Positions 8,673 through 17,076 of a DNA stretch of 64,000 bases are shown here, piece after piece. Both the position numbers and the translations under genes were made by a program. Every line of letters begins with the position of its first letter. Position 1 is the first letter of the stretch. The notes below the pieces were generated by a model. It was given only the letters and a program-made list of their open reading frames with translations, made no database searches and was not told where the DNA came from. Where the stretch lies: assembly GCA_963708095.1 (NCBI GenBank), contig OY970182.1, positions 3,658,001 to 3,722,000 of the forward strand, read 5' to 3'. Origin of the DNA: JAJZVS01 sp963708095 (GTDB taxonomy: Bacteria; Pseudomonadota; Alphaproteobacteria; Acetobacterales; Acetobacteraceae).

Positions 8673-9494
8673 ATGCACCCCCTTCTGTTCGCCCCCGGCC
8701 CCGAGCGCATCGCCACCACCAACGCCTGGGCCTTCCTCCGCCACCTCGCCCCCACCGCCGCCGCGATCACGGACGGCCCGGCGGTCTGGGCGGCCCTGCG
8801 CGCGGCGATCGCCGCCGATCCCCCGACCACCGCCGCCGCCTTCACCGCCTTCGCCGGTTGCCCCGCCGCGTCCGCCCGCCTGATCCTGCCGCCCGACGCG
8901 ACCCTGGCTCTGCACCCACAAGCGGAGCGTGCCGTCACCGCCGCGGACCGACGCATCCAGACCTCCGACCTGGCCGCCCCGCTCGCCGCCGCCCCGCTCG
9001 CTGCCGCCCCGCTCGCTGCCGCCCTGGCCCGCACGTGGGACCAAGCGCACCTCCTCGCCGCCCGCGCCGCGCTGCTGCTGCATGCGGACCTGCGGCCGGA
9101 CGACATCGTGCTGCTCGCCGGCGTCCCCGTGGACGCCTGGCTGCCCGCACTGACCGACGGCACCACCCTGATCGTCGCGACCACCACCCCGGCCCGCCTG
9201 CTGCCGCTCGCCGCCGAGACCGGCGCCACAGTGCTCGCCGCTCCCGCCGGGTGGATCGCCGAGGCCGCGTTCCCCCGCCCCGACCGCCCGCATCTCGCGG
9301 CCTTGCGCAGCGTGATCGCGCTCGGCGGCCCGATGGCCCCGACGGCGCGGGCGCGGGTCTATGCGTGGGTCAAGTCGGACGTGATGCTGCTCGCGCAGGC
9401 CGGGGACCGCTGGTGGGGCAATCCGCTGTCGCCGGTGCGCGCGCGGCCGGCAGCCGAGCAGGGGGTGTTTCGCGCCCGAATGCCGGGGCGCTGA
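8673..9494 (+). CDS. Shortened acetoacetyl-CoA-synthetase-like protein
   Basis: A 273-residue protein that I relate to the ANL adenylating family. The C-terminal third (LRSVIALGGPMAP, then VYAWVKSDVMLLAQAGDRWW and GNPLSPV) follows the order of blocks in acetoacetyl-CoA synthetase, and WLPALTDGTTLIV recalls its central region. However, the P-loop (TSGTTG type), the A5 YG.TE motif and the whole C-terminal lid domain are absent, and the length is under half of the usual 650. It is therefore either a decayed gene or a repurposed non-adenylating protein. Frame and GC-rich codon use are intact. It converges with scoB-scoA, genes for acetoacetate CoA transfer, which fits a ketone-body origin. No catalytic claim is made. 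Confidence 0.5.
   Translation: MHPLLFAPGPERIATTNAWAFLRHLAPTAAAITDGPAVWAALRAAIAADPPTTAAAFTAFAGCPAASARLILPPDATLALHPQAERAVTAADRRIQTSDLAAPLAAAPLAAAPLAAALARTWDQAHLLAARAALLLHADLRPDDIVLLAGVPVDAWLPALTDGTTLIVATTTPARLLPLAAETGATVLAAPAGWIAEAAFPRPDRPHLAALRSVIALGGPMAPTARARVYAWVKSDVMLLAQAGDRWWGNPLSPVRARPAAEQGVFRARMPGR
8979..9023 (+). repeat. 15-bp in-frame tandem repeat (Pro-Leu-Ala-Ala-Ala x3)
   Basis: Three consecutive 15-base units of the form CCGCTCGCYGCCGCC inside the AACS-like gene, encoding PLAAA three times. The units differ only by C/T at one third-codon position, so the repeat is recent. It would form an Ala-rich helix or linker near residue 103-117. Confidence 0.85.
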
Positions 9495-9582
9495 GCCCCG
9501 CTGCCGCACGGACGGAAAGCGCCCCCCGGTGCGGGCGGGGCGCGCCGGATGCGGCATTGTGCCGCGCGCCTCCCACCCCGGC

Positions 9583-9606
9583 CCTCCCCCGCAAGGGGGG
9601 AAGGAG
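9583..9606 (-). terminator. GC hairpin directly after scoB
   Basis: CCTCCCCC-GCAA-GGGGGGAAGG begins three bases beyond the scoB stop codon. It has a strong C/G stem but no T-run, so it is probably an intrinsic-like or RNA-stabilising 3' element rather than a classical terminator. It is of the same general kind as the stop-proximal repeats at 25153 and 45301. Confidence 0.5.
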
Positions 9607-9608
9607 GT

Positions 9609-10259
<651 letters not shown>

Positions 10260-10273
10260 CGTCTGGTCCCCCT

Positions 10274-10981
10274 CTAATTCCGCTTGCGCACCGTGCGCTG
10301 CTCGATCCGCTTGTCCACGGTCTCCAGCAGCACGATGCGATCGACGAAAATTCCCGGCGTCACGATGTGGTCGGAATCGATCCGACCGGGCTCCACCAGT
10401 TCCTCCACCTCCACCACGGTGGTCTTCGCCGCGGTGGCCATGATCGGATTGAAGTTCCGCGCCGTCTTCCGGTAGATCAGGTTGCCTTCCGGGTCCGCTT
10501 TCCAGGCGTGGATCACCGCGAGGTCCGCGGTCAGGCCGCGCTCCATTACGTACTCCCGGCCGTCGAAAACGTGCGTCTCCTTGCCGGCGGCGATGTCGGT
10601 GCCCGCGCCGGTCGCGGTGAAGAACGCGGGGATGCCGGCGCCGCCGGCGCGGATCCGTTCCGCGAGCGTGCCTTGCGGATTGAACTCGATCTCCAGCTCC
10701 CCGGCCAGGTACTGGCGCGCGAAGGTGGCGTTCTCGCCGACGTAGGAGCTGATCATCTTGCGGATCTGTCGCGTGGCGAGCAGCAGGCCGAGCCCGGCGT
10801 CGTCGATCCCGGCATTGTTGGAAACGACCGTGAGGTCCTTCACCCCGCTGTCGCGGATCGCCGCGATCAGCGCGGCCGGAATGCCGCACAGGCCGAAGCC
10901 GCCGGACATGATGGTCATGCCGTCGCGCAACACCCCCGCCAGCGCCGCCGTGGTATCCGGATAGATCTTATTCACCGTCAT
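10274..10981 (-). CDS. scoA: 3-oxoacid CoA-transferase subunit A
   Basis: A 235-residue alpha subunit of the same CoA-transferase. It begins MTVNKIYPDTTAALAGVLRDG and carries the CoA-transferase signature DGMTIMSGGFGLCGIPAALI, then VSNNAGIDDAGLGLLL, PQGTLAERIRAGGAGIPAFF and NLIYRKTARNFNPIMATAA. Length matches the family (about 232-235). It is first in the scoA-scoB operon; scoB begins 14 bases downstream. A short spacer separates it from the ybbA-type gene, which lies upstream on the same strand. Confidence 0.95.
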   Translation of the reverse strand: MTVNKIYPDTTAALAGVLRDGMTIMSGGFGLCGIPAALIAAIRDSGVKDLTVVSNNAGIDDAGLGLLLATRQIRKMISSYVGENATFARQYLAGELEIEFNPQGTLAERIRAGGAGIPAFFTATGAGTDIAAGKETHVFDGREYVMERGLTADLAVIHAWKADPEGNLIYRKTARNFNPIMATAAKTTVVEVEELVEPGRIDSDHIVTPGIFVDRIVLLETVDKRIEQRTVRKRN

Positions 10982-11027
10982 GCCGCACCTCCCGCACCCG
11001 CAGCAAACTGCCATCGCCGGGAGTTGG

Positions 11028-11780
11028 TCACAAGCGGGGGCCGGCGCCCGGAGCCGCCTCCGGGGTGTTCCGGTGCGCATCCCCCATCGCAAGCCGCCCG
11101 TCGGCCAGCCGCACGACCCGCGCGCAGCGGGCGGTCAGCGCCGGGTCGTGGGTGATCAGCAGCAGCGCCGCGCCCGCCTCGGCGCACAGGCGGAACAGCA
11201 GCGCCATGACGACATCGCCGGTTTCCTGATCGAGGTTGCCGGTGGGCTCGTCGGCGAGGAGCAGCGCCGGGCGCGAGGCCAGCGCGCGGGCCAGTGCCAC
11301 CCGCTGCTGCTCGCCCCCCGAGAGCTGCGTGGGCAGATGGCGCAGCCGATGCCCCAGCCCCACCGCGTCCAGCAACTGCGCCGCAACCTGCCCTGCGTCC
11401 CGCCGCCGGGCGAGCTCCAGCGGCACCGCCACGTTCTCGGCCGCGGTCATGCCGGGAATCAGGTGAAAAGACTGAAACACGATGCCCACGTGGTCGCGCC
11501 GCCAGCGCGCCAGCGCATCCTCGTCGAGCCCGGTCAGTTCCCGCCCGGCGAATTCCAGACTGCCCGCAGTCGGCCGTTCCAAGCCGGCGAGCAGCATCAG
11601 CAGGCTGGTCTTGCCGGAGCCGGACGGCCCCACCAGGCCCACCGTTTCACCGGAAGCCAGGTCGAGATCGACGCCGCGGAGAATGTTGACCGGTCCGGCC
11701 GCGGCGGGCAGGGTCAGGCACAGGCCCCGTGCACGCAGGAGTGGCGCGGCGGGGGACGTGGACGGCGGAGTAGGCTCCAT
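11028..11780 (-). CDS. ABC transporter ATPase, LolD/YbbA type, without adjacent permease
   Basis: A 250-residue ATP-binding subunit. Walker A is GPSGSGKT, the Q-loop lies in VGIVFQSFHLIPGMTAAENV, the signature is LSGGEQQRVALARAL, Walker B is LLLADEPTGNLD and the H-loop is LLITHD. FQSFHLIP and EPTGNLD mark the MacB/LolD/YbbA group. In many proteobacteria YbbA lies divergent from a TesA-type esterase, with the large FtsX-like permease just downstream. Here the esterase is present (11845 onward), but the gene downstream is scoA and no permease lies anywhere in the window. The ATG at 11780 excludes an unlikely Arg-rich leader in frame upstream. Confidence 0.85.
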   Translation of the reverse strand: MEPTPPSTSPAAPLLRARGLCLTLPAAAGPVNILRGVDLDLASGETVGLVGPSGSGKTSLLMLLAGLERPTAGSLEFAGRELTGLDEDALARWRRDHVGIVFQSFHLIPGMTAAENVAVPLELARRRDAGQVAAQLLDAVGLGHRLRHLPTQLSGGEQQRVALARALASRPALLLADEPTGNLDQETGDVVMALLFRLCAEAGAALLLITHDPALTARCARVVRLADGRLAMGDAHRNTPEAAPGAGPRL

Positions 11781-11844
11781 GGCGGCAGCATATGGCCCCC
11801 GTGCCGGCGGACGGGAAGTCGTGCGCAGCGCCGGGATCGGCTCG

Positions 11845-12681
11845 ATGTTGGCGCGGGTCGCCGTCAGGCTCCGCGCCAGGTGGTGTATCGCCCTCCGTGT
11901 GGCCGCCCTCTGCCTCGCCCCGCTCTGCATCGCGCCCCTCCTGCCGGCCGCCGCAGCTGTGCCAGGGCTGCCAACCCCGGGGCCGCCCCCCACAGGTTCA
12001 GCCCCCTCAGGGGCGGCAGCGCCCCGGGTAGCGCCAGGGGCAGCAGCCGGGTCGGCCGCCGCGGCGGCACACGGGGCCGCACCGGTGCGGCTGGTGGTGC
12101 TCGGGGATTCGCTGTCCTCCGGCTACGGCCTGCCGCACGCCGACGGCTTCGAGGTCCGGCTTGCCGCCGCCCTCGCCGCGCACGGCGTTCGGGTGCGGAT
12201 CGTCGATGCGGCGGTGTCGGGCGACACATCGGCGGACGGGCTGGCGCGGCTCGGGTGGGTGCTGGACGGGCTGGGCGACGGGACCGGCCCGGTGGCGGCG
12301 CTGGTGGAGCTTGGCGCCAACGACGGGCTGCGCGGCCTGCCGGTGGCCGACATGCGGCGCAACCTGACCGCCATCCTGGACCGGCTGGCCGCCCGCCACA
12401 TCCCCGTCCTGCTCGCCGGCATGTATGCGCCGCCGAACATGGGACCGGGCTACGAGAAGCGGTTCCGGGCGGTGTACGCCGCTCTCGGTGCCCGCCCTTG
12501 GGTGATCTACGAGCCGTTCTTCCTTGCCGGCGTGGCGCGGGTGCCGGGTCTCGTGCAGGCCGACGGGCTGCACCCGAATCCCGCCGGCGTCCGCCGGGTC
12601 GTGGCCGAAATCCTGCCCTATGTGGAGCGCCTGATCGCACGGACGGAAATCCCGACCGCCGACAGGACGGCGCGGAAATGA
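11845..12681 (+). CDS. tesA: GDSL/SGNH-family esterase (TesA-like arylesterase), exported
   Basis: A 278-residue protein with an N-terminal signal peptide (Arg-rich start, then a hydrophobic run ending near PAAAA) and a low-complexity Ala/Pro/Gly stretch to about residue 75. The SGNH blocks follow: VVLGDSLSSGYGL (catalytic Ser), VSGDTSADGLARL (Gly), LVELGANDGLRG (Asn) and the terminal DGLHPNPAGV (Asp, His). This is the TesA/lysophospholipase L1 arrangement, with a periplasmic site. It is divergent from the LolD/YbbA ATPase, a conserved pairing, and its stop overlaps the start of thpR. The start is uncertain; an ATG at 11779 would give a longer leader. Confidence 0.87.
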   Translation: MLARVAVRLRARWCIALRVAALCLAPLCIAPLLPAAAAVPGLPTPGPPPTGSAPSGAAAPRVAPGAAAGSAAAAAHGAAPVRLVVLGDSLSSGYGLPHADGFEVRLAAALAAHGVRVRIVDAAVSGDTSADGLARLGWVLDGLGDGTGPVAALVELGANDGLRGLPVADMRRNLTAILDRLAARHIPVLLAGMYAPPNMGPGYEKRFRAVYAALGARPWVIYEPFFLAGVARVPGLVQADGLHPNPAGVRRVVAEILPYVERLIARTEIPTADRTARK

Positions 12682-13214
12682 GGCTGTTCGTCGCCATCGA
12701 CCTGCCGTGGGACCTGCGCGAGCGGCTGGCCTTGCTGGCTTGGCGCGGCATTCCCGGCGCCCGCTGGGTGCCGGCGGAGAACTTCCACCTGACCCTCCGC
12801 TTCATCGGCGAGACCCAGGGCTGGCAAGCGGAGGAGATCGACCACGCGCTCGCCGCCCTGCGCGGCCGATCGTTCCCCCTGATCCTGGCCGGCGTCGGCA
12901 CGTTCAGCAAAGCCGGCCGCGCCACTCAGCTCTGGGTGGGGGTGGAGCGCAGCCCGCAGCTCGATCACCTGCGCGCCAAGATCGAGACCGCGTTGCAGCG
13001 GGTCGGGCTGCCGGCCGAGCGGCGCCGCTTCGTGCCGCACATCACCCTGGCGCGGCTGGACAACGCGGCGGAGACCCGGCTCGCGGCGTTCGTGCAGCAG
13101 CACAACCTGTTCCGCGCCGAGCCGGTCGCGGTGGAGCATTTCACCCTGTTCAGCTCGCGCCTTGGCAAGGAGCAGGCGGTCTACATGGCGGAGGCGGAAT
13201 ATCCGCTCGCCTGA
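12678..13214 (+). CDS. thpR: RNA 2',3'-cyclic 3'-phosphodiesterase (2H family)
   Basis: A 178-residue member of the 2H phosphoesterase fold, with both catalytic motifs: HLTL at residues 37-40 (ENFHLTLRFIGE) and HITL at 121-124 (RFVPHITLARLD). The start MRLFVAIDLP is the classic ThpR (2'-5' RNA ligase) N-terminus. The enzyme hydrolyses cyclic phosphates at RNA or tRNA ends; its cellular role is poorly fixed in any species. It overlaps the end of the tesA-like gene (ATGA), so the two are co-translated, although no functional link is obvious. Confidence 0.92.
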   Translation: MRLFVAIDLPWDLRERLALLAWRGIPGARWVPAENFHLTLRFIGETQGWQAEEIDHALAALRGRSFPLILAGVGTFSKAGRATQLWVGVERSPQLDHLRAKIETALQRVGLPAERRRFVPHITLARLDNAAETRLAAFVQQHNLFRAEPVAVEHFTLFSSRLGKEQAVYMAEAEYPLA

Positions 13215-13238
13215 ATAGTGGTGAACGTCCGGTGCGTC

Positions 13239-13263
13239 ACCTCTCCTGCCGAGCGGGAGAGGT
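13239..13263. repeat. Single stem-loop unit of the CCTCTCC..GGAGAGG repeat family
   Basis: ACCTCTCC-TGCCGAGCG-GGAGAGGT lies between the convergent stops of thpR and the aminotransferase gene. It matches the terminal stem-loop module found in the larger copies at 14609-14760, 25153-25252 and 45301-45367. It could serve as a bidirectional 3' end for both genes. Confidence 0.7.
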
Positions 13264-13283
13264 AACGCGACCGCCCCCGGGCC

Positions 13284-14483
13284 TCACGCCTCGGCCCGCT
13301 CCCGCGCGTCCGTGTTCTGCTTGCCCAGCCACTCGCCGATGCGGCCGACGGCGTCCTTCAGCGCATCCAGGCTTGCCGCGTAGGAGAAGCGCAGGTGCCC
13401 GTCGCCGAGCGCGCCGAAGCTGGTGCCAGACACGGTCGCGACCCCCGCCTCGTCCAAAAGCCGCGATTGCAGGGCGCGCAACTCGAAGCCGGTGCCGGCG
13501 ACGTTCGGGAAGGCATAGAACGCGCCGCCCGGCGTCGCGCAGCGGAAGCCGGGCAGCGCGTTCAGCGCCGGAACGATATAGGCGCGGCGCTCGGCGAAGG
13601 CCGCCATCATGCGCGCCACCGGCTCGCGCGGCCCGGTCATCGCGGCGATGCCCGCATATTGCGCCGACGCATTGACGCAGGAGTGCGAATTGATCGCCAG
13701 CCGTTCCGCATACGGAAACAGCGCCGCCGGCCACACCCCGAAGCCCAGCCGCCAGCCGGTCATCGCATAGGTCTTGCTCCAGCCGTCGAGCAGGATCAGC
13801 CGGTCCTCCAGCTCGGGATACGTCGTCAGGCTGACATGGGCGCCCTCGTACAGCATCTCGCCGTAGATTTCGTCCGACATCACCGCGACGTCCGGGTGGC
13901 GCGCGAGGCCGGCGACCAGGCGGTCGATCTCGCTCTTCGGCGCCACGCCGCCGGTCGGGTTGCCGGGGCTGTTCAGGATCAGCAACCTTGTCTGCGGCGT
14001 GATCTGTGCCAGCACCTCCTCGGCGTCGAAGGAGAAGCCCTTGCTCTCGTGCAGGCGCATTGGCACCGGCGTTGCGCCGGAAAAGCGGATCACGCTTTCG
14101 TAGATCGGGAAGCCGGGGTTCGGGTAGATGATCTCCGCGCCGGGCTCGCCGAACATCATGATGGCGAAGAACATCGTCACCTTGCCGCCGGGCACGATCA
14201 GCACGCGATCGGGGGAGATGCGCACGCCGTGGCGGCGGTGCAGGTCGGCGGCGACCGCCTCCCGCAGCGGCAGGATGCCGTTCGCCGGCGTGTAGCCGTG
14301 GTGCCCGTCGGCCAGCGCCTTCATCCCCGCTTCGACGATATGCGCCGGCGTGGCGAAATCGGGCTGGCCGATGCCGAGGTTGACGATGCTGCGCCCGGCG
14401 CGGGCGAGCGCGTTCGCACGCGCCAGCACCTCGAAGGCGGATTCGGTGCCGAGTTGGCTCATGCGCCCGGACAGGATGGGCAT
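13284..14483 (-). CDS. Class I/II pyridoxal-phosphate aminotransferase
   Basis: A 399-residue fold-type I aminotransferase. The substrate-side block IVNLGIGQPDFATP lies at 33-46. The PLP contacts are NSPGNPTGG (171-179), MSDEIYGEM with Asp204 and Tyr207, and the Schiff-base Lys237 in DGWSKTYAMTGWRLG. The Arg that binds the carboxylate is in the late LRFSYAAS segment. Such proteins transaminate aspartate, alanine or aromatic/methionine substrates; the specificity is not readable. The ATG at 14483 is chosen because an AAGGA lies about ten bases upstream and the next in-frame Met is already inside the normal N-terminal arm. It is monocistronic, convergent with thpR. Confidence 0.9.
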   Translation of the reverse strand: MPILSGRMSQLGTESAFEVLARANALARAGRSIVNLGIGQPDFATPAHIVEAGMKALADGHHGYTPANGILPLREAVAADLHRRHGVRISPDRVLIVPGGKVTMFFAIMMFGEPGAEIIYPNPGFPIYESVIRFSGATPVPMRLHESKGFSFDAEEVLAQITPQTRLLILNSPGNPTGGVAPKSEIDRLVAGLARHPDVAVMSDEIYGEMLYEGAHVSLTTYPELEDRLILLDGWSKTYAMTGWRLGFGVWPAALFPYAERLAINSHSCVNASAQYAGIAAMTGPREPVARMMAAFAERRAYIVPALNALPGFRCATPGGAFYAFPNVAGTGFELRALQSRLLDEAGVATVSGTSFGALGDGHLRFSYAASLDALKDAVGRIGEWLGKQNTDARERAEA

Positions 14484-14608
14484 GGGGGATGTCCTTGCTG
14501 GGAAGGAGGGGCGCCGACGCGGTCGGCAGCGTCGCCCGCGTCGGCGACGGGGGCGTAAGCTATGGCTCCGGGTCCGTTTGTCAAATCCCCTGGAGGTCCC
14601 GCCAGGAC

Positions 14609-14760
14609 CCTCGCCCGACCCCTTACCTCTCCCGCTCTGCGGGCTTGGGCCGCGAAGCGGACCAAGGTCGGCGCGCACCGCGCGCCGGGTGAGGGCATGA
14701 GGCACGACACCCTCACCTGGTTCGCTCCGCGAACCGACCTCTCCCGCGTGCGGGAGAGGT
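14609..14760. repeat. Large copy of modular intergenic stem-loop repeat
   Basis: About 150 bases of successive stem-loops: CCTCTCCCGC..GCGGG, a GGTCGGCGCGCACCGCGCGCC module, the conserved linker GTGAGGGCATGAGGCAC (14689-14705), a GGTTCGC-TCC-GCGAACC hairpin and a closing ACCTCTCCCGC..GCGGGAGAGGT. The same linker and modules recur at 25201-25217 and, with changes, at 45346-45362. It fills most of the gap between the aminotransferase start and the small gene at 14787. No coding potential is visible here. Confidence 0.85.
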
Positions 14761-14786
14761 GAAGGAGCGGCTCACCCCGTACCGCG

Positions 14787-15029
14787 TCACCGCCAGCAGG
14801 ACGATCCGAGCACGCGGCCCGGCCCCGGCGCGACCGGCGGCAGAGGGACGGCCTCGAACCCGGTCTCGCGGGTCGTGCCCGCCCGACCGCTCCGCAGCGC
14901 CCGCCCGATCCGATGCATGAGCGCCACCAGGTCGGCCTCGGCCACTCCATCGCTCGCCATCACGAGCCGCACCAGCGGGTCCCGCACGATCGCCCGCAGG
15001 CCGCAATCCGCATCAATCTCCGAAGACAT
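14787..15029 (-). CDS. Small conserved-looking protein of unknown function
   Basis: An 80-residue frame with an amphipathic helical N-terminal half (LRAIVRDPLVRLVMASDGVAEADLVALMHRI) and a Pro/Gly-rich tail. Its amino-acid mix is not that of a GC-rich shadow frame, and the DPLVRLVMASDGV pattern is what I would expect in a short alphaproteobacterial regulatory or stress peptide. I do not recognise a named family. It sits about 110 bases upstream of the response regulator on the same strand. It might be read with or ahead of that operon in the opposite order (its stop is at 14787, so it is downstream of the operon). Reality of the gene is likely but unproven. Confidence 0.5.
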   Translation of the reverse strand: MSSEIDADCGLRAIVRDPLVRLVMASDGVAEADLVALMHRIGRALRSGRAGTTRETGFEAVPLPPVAPGPGRVLGSSCWR

Positions 15030-15143
15030 GAGCGCAACCCACCACTGTTGGACGCCCCATATTGGGCACCCCCATATGGCAATCGCATGCCCGGGATGTG
15101 ACGATTTGTGGCGACCGCCCGCGCGGCAGACCGCCGCCGCCGA

Positions 15144-15521
15144 CTAGCCGGAGTCCCGCGCGGCCTCGTCCAGCGCTGCCGTGACGCGCGCGACGATCGT
15201 GCCGATCTGGTACGGCTTGCGAATGAACCCCGCATATCCCGGCGCGCGCTCGGCGACCGTCGCTTCCGGCAGGGAGCTCGTGACGATGACCGGGATATCC
15301 GCGAGCTTCGGGTCCTCCCGCATCGCCTTGAGCACGCCGGCGCCGTTGAGGACCGGCATCATGTAATCCAGGATCACGAGGTCGGGGCGTTCCGCGGCCA
15401 TCAGTTCGAGCCCCTGCCGGCCGTTGATCGCCAGCCGGACGGCGTGACCCTCCTCGTCGAGGACCTCCCGCAGCAGTTCGCCGACGCCGAATTCGTCGTC
15501 CACGACGAGGATCCTGGCCAC
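15144..15521 (-). CDS. Single-domain response regulator (receiver only)
   Basis: A 125-residue CheY-like receiver domain with all hallmarks: acidic pair Asp8-Asp9 in ILVVDDEFG, phosphoacceptor Asp52 in VILDYMMP, Thr81/Ser82 in VIVTSSLPE and Lys102 in FIRKPYQIG. There is no output domain, so it must signal through protein contacts or phosphotransfer. It is last in a kinase-KaiC-receiver operon, starting four bases after the KaiC stop. Its most likely phosphodonor is the histidine kinase encoded first in that operon. Whether it feeds a larger phosphorelay is not visible in this window. Confidence 0.9.
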   Translation of the reverse strand: MARILVVDDEFGVGELLREVLDEEGHAVRLAINGRQGLELMAAERPDLVILDYMMPVLNGAGVLKAMREDPKLADIPVIVTSSLPEATVAERAPGYAGFIRKPYQIGTIVARVTAALDEAARDSG

Positions 15522-15525
15522 GGGC

Positions 15526-17076
15526 CTAGACGCCCCGGCGCCGCCACTGCCGCGCGCCCCCGGCCGGCGGCCCGTCGCCCCCTTCCGGCTCCCCCACGGT
15601 TTCGCCGAGCACGGCCTCGGCCCGGTCGGGGAACTCGTCGATGGCGAGCCCCTGCCGGCCGATCTCGAACAGCCGCGTCCGGTCGTCGATCCGGCTGTCG
15701 CGCGCCTTGAAGGTGGAGATCGTGTGCCAGAAGCGGGACCGTTGCCGGACCACTTGGAACAGCAGGATGTTGTCGGCGATGTCGGACACGCTACCGGTGG
15801 CCAGCCCGCTGCCCGGGGCCGACCAGGGGCTGCCCAGCAGGTCCTCGGTTTCCTTGGTCACGACGCTCGCCACCCGGTGCGCGCGCAGCTCGTTGAACAA
15901 GGCGGTCAGGACGTAGCTCACCCGGTCGGCGTCGTCGGCCAGTTTCAGCAGCCCGCCGATCCCGTCCAGGAACAGCCGCCGCACTTTGCGGGTGCGCACC
16001 GCGGCCAGCAGCCGGGCGCAGGCTTCGTCCAGCAGCGCCTCCGTCGTCGGCTGCCAGAGCATCTCCACCGCGCCGGTCTCAAGGTGGCGGCCAACCGGCA
16101 GTTCCAGCGCCTCGGCCTTGGCGCGGATGATGCCGGCGGTCTCGTAGAAGCCGAAAAACAGGCCCGGTTCTTCCGCGCTGCACGGGCTCAGGAAATGCAG
16201 GCCGAGCGTCGTCTTGCCGCTGCCTGGGGGGCCGAGCAGCAGAGTGCTCGAATTGCGCGGCAGGCCGCCGTCGAGCATGTCGTCGAGCGGCGCGAGGCCG
16301 GTGGAAGCCCTGGCTCCGTCCGTTCGCTCGGCGCGGCCGTCGCCGGCGGGCGCGCCGAGCAGCGCCTCGAAGCGGGGGAAGACGATGATCCCGTCGTCGT
16401 CGATGCGGAAGGAATGCGCGCCGCGCAGATAGCCGTCGCCGCGGCGCTTCAGGATCTCGAGCGTGCGCTGCGCGCGCCAGCCGTGCAGCCGGCTTTTCAG
16501 CTCGATGACGCAGTCGACCATCGTGTGCTCCGCGGCGACGTCGGCCCGATCGCCGCCGCTGCCCGCCAGCAGGAACATGGTGCAGCCGGCGACGGAGGCT
16601 AGCGTCTGCAGCTCGTGGATGAACTTCTTGAACTCCATGTCGGACCCGGCGGCCCGCTCGGCGGCGACCAGCCCGTCCAGCACCAGTAGGGTCACGTCGC
16701 GCCGCTGCATCTCCTGGCGGAGCAGGGTGAGCAGGCCGCGCGTTCCGTCGCTCTCGAGCACCGGGAAGGCGCTCACGTAGGAGAGCTGGTCCGGGATAAC
16801 CTCGGCGCGGAAGAAGCTGAGCGCGCCGATATGCAGCAGCATCCGCGCATGGCTTTCCGCGAGCAGGGTCACATAGAGCGCGCTGCCGCCGGCGATGACG
16901 TGGTTGAAGCAGAGCTGATTGCCCAGGATCGTCTTCCCGCTGCCCGGCCGGCCCTGGACGATGGTCATCCCGCCTTCGAGGAACCCGCCGCGCAGGATCA
17001 CGTCCAGGCCGCCGAGCCCGCTCGGCACTTTTTCCAGCCGCCGGGCCGGTTCGGACGGGTCTGATGTCGCGTTCAT
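15526..17076 (-). CDS. KaiC-like dual RecA-domain ATPase
   Basis: A 516-residue protein with two tandem RecA/KaiC domains. Domain 1 has Walker A GRPGSGKT (42-49) and Walker B-type LLVLDGL (about 130); domain 2 has Walker A GPPGSGKT (282-289) and RRLFLDGIGG. KaiC proteins normally carry a Glu-Glu pair after the Walker A helix; here each domain keeps a single Glu (TLLAESHA and FFGFYETAG). The region matching the cyanobacterial autophosphorylation loop reads GSVSDIADNILLF, so one Ser could remain. No KaiA or KaiB gene lies nearby. Its start overlaps the kinase stop (ATGA), indicating a signalling role tied to the kinase and receiver rather than a clock as such. Confidence 0.88.
   Translation of the reverse strand: MNATSDPSEPARRLEKVPSGLGGLDVILRGGFLEGGMTIVQGRPGSGKTILGNQLCFNHVIAGGSALYVTLLAESHARMLLHIGALSFFRAEVIPDQLSYVSAFPVLESDGTRGLLTLLRQEMQRRDVTLLVLDGLVAAERAAGSDMEFKKFIHELQTLASVAGCTMFLLAGSGGDRADVAAEHTMVDCVIELKSRLHGWRAQRTLEILKRRGDGYLRGAHSFRIDDDGIIVFPRFEALLGAPAGDGRAERTDGARASTGLAPLDDMLDGGLPRNSSTLLLGPPGSGKTTLGLHFLSPCSAEEPGLFFGFYETAGIIRAKAEALELPVGRHLETGAVEMLWQPTTEALLDEACARLLAAVRTRKVRRLFLDGIGGLLKLADDADRVSYVLTALFNELRAHRVASVVTKETEDLLGSPWSAPGSGLATGSVSDIADNILLFQVVRQRSRFWHTISTFKARDSRIDDRTRLFEIGRQGLAIDEFPDRAEAVLGETVGEPEGGDGPPAGGARQWRRRGV

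Noticed and set aside
15526..17076. Circadian clock KaiC
   Set aside because: No kaiA or kaiB, and the phosphorylation loop and paired glutamates are not conserved. Called KaiC-like only.
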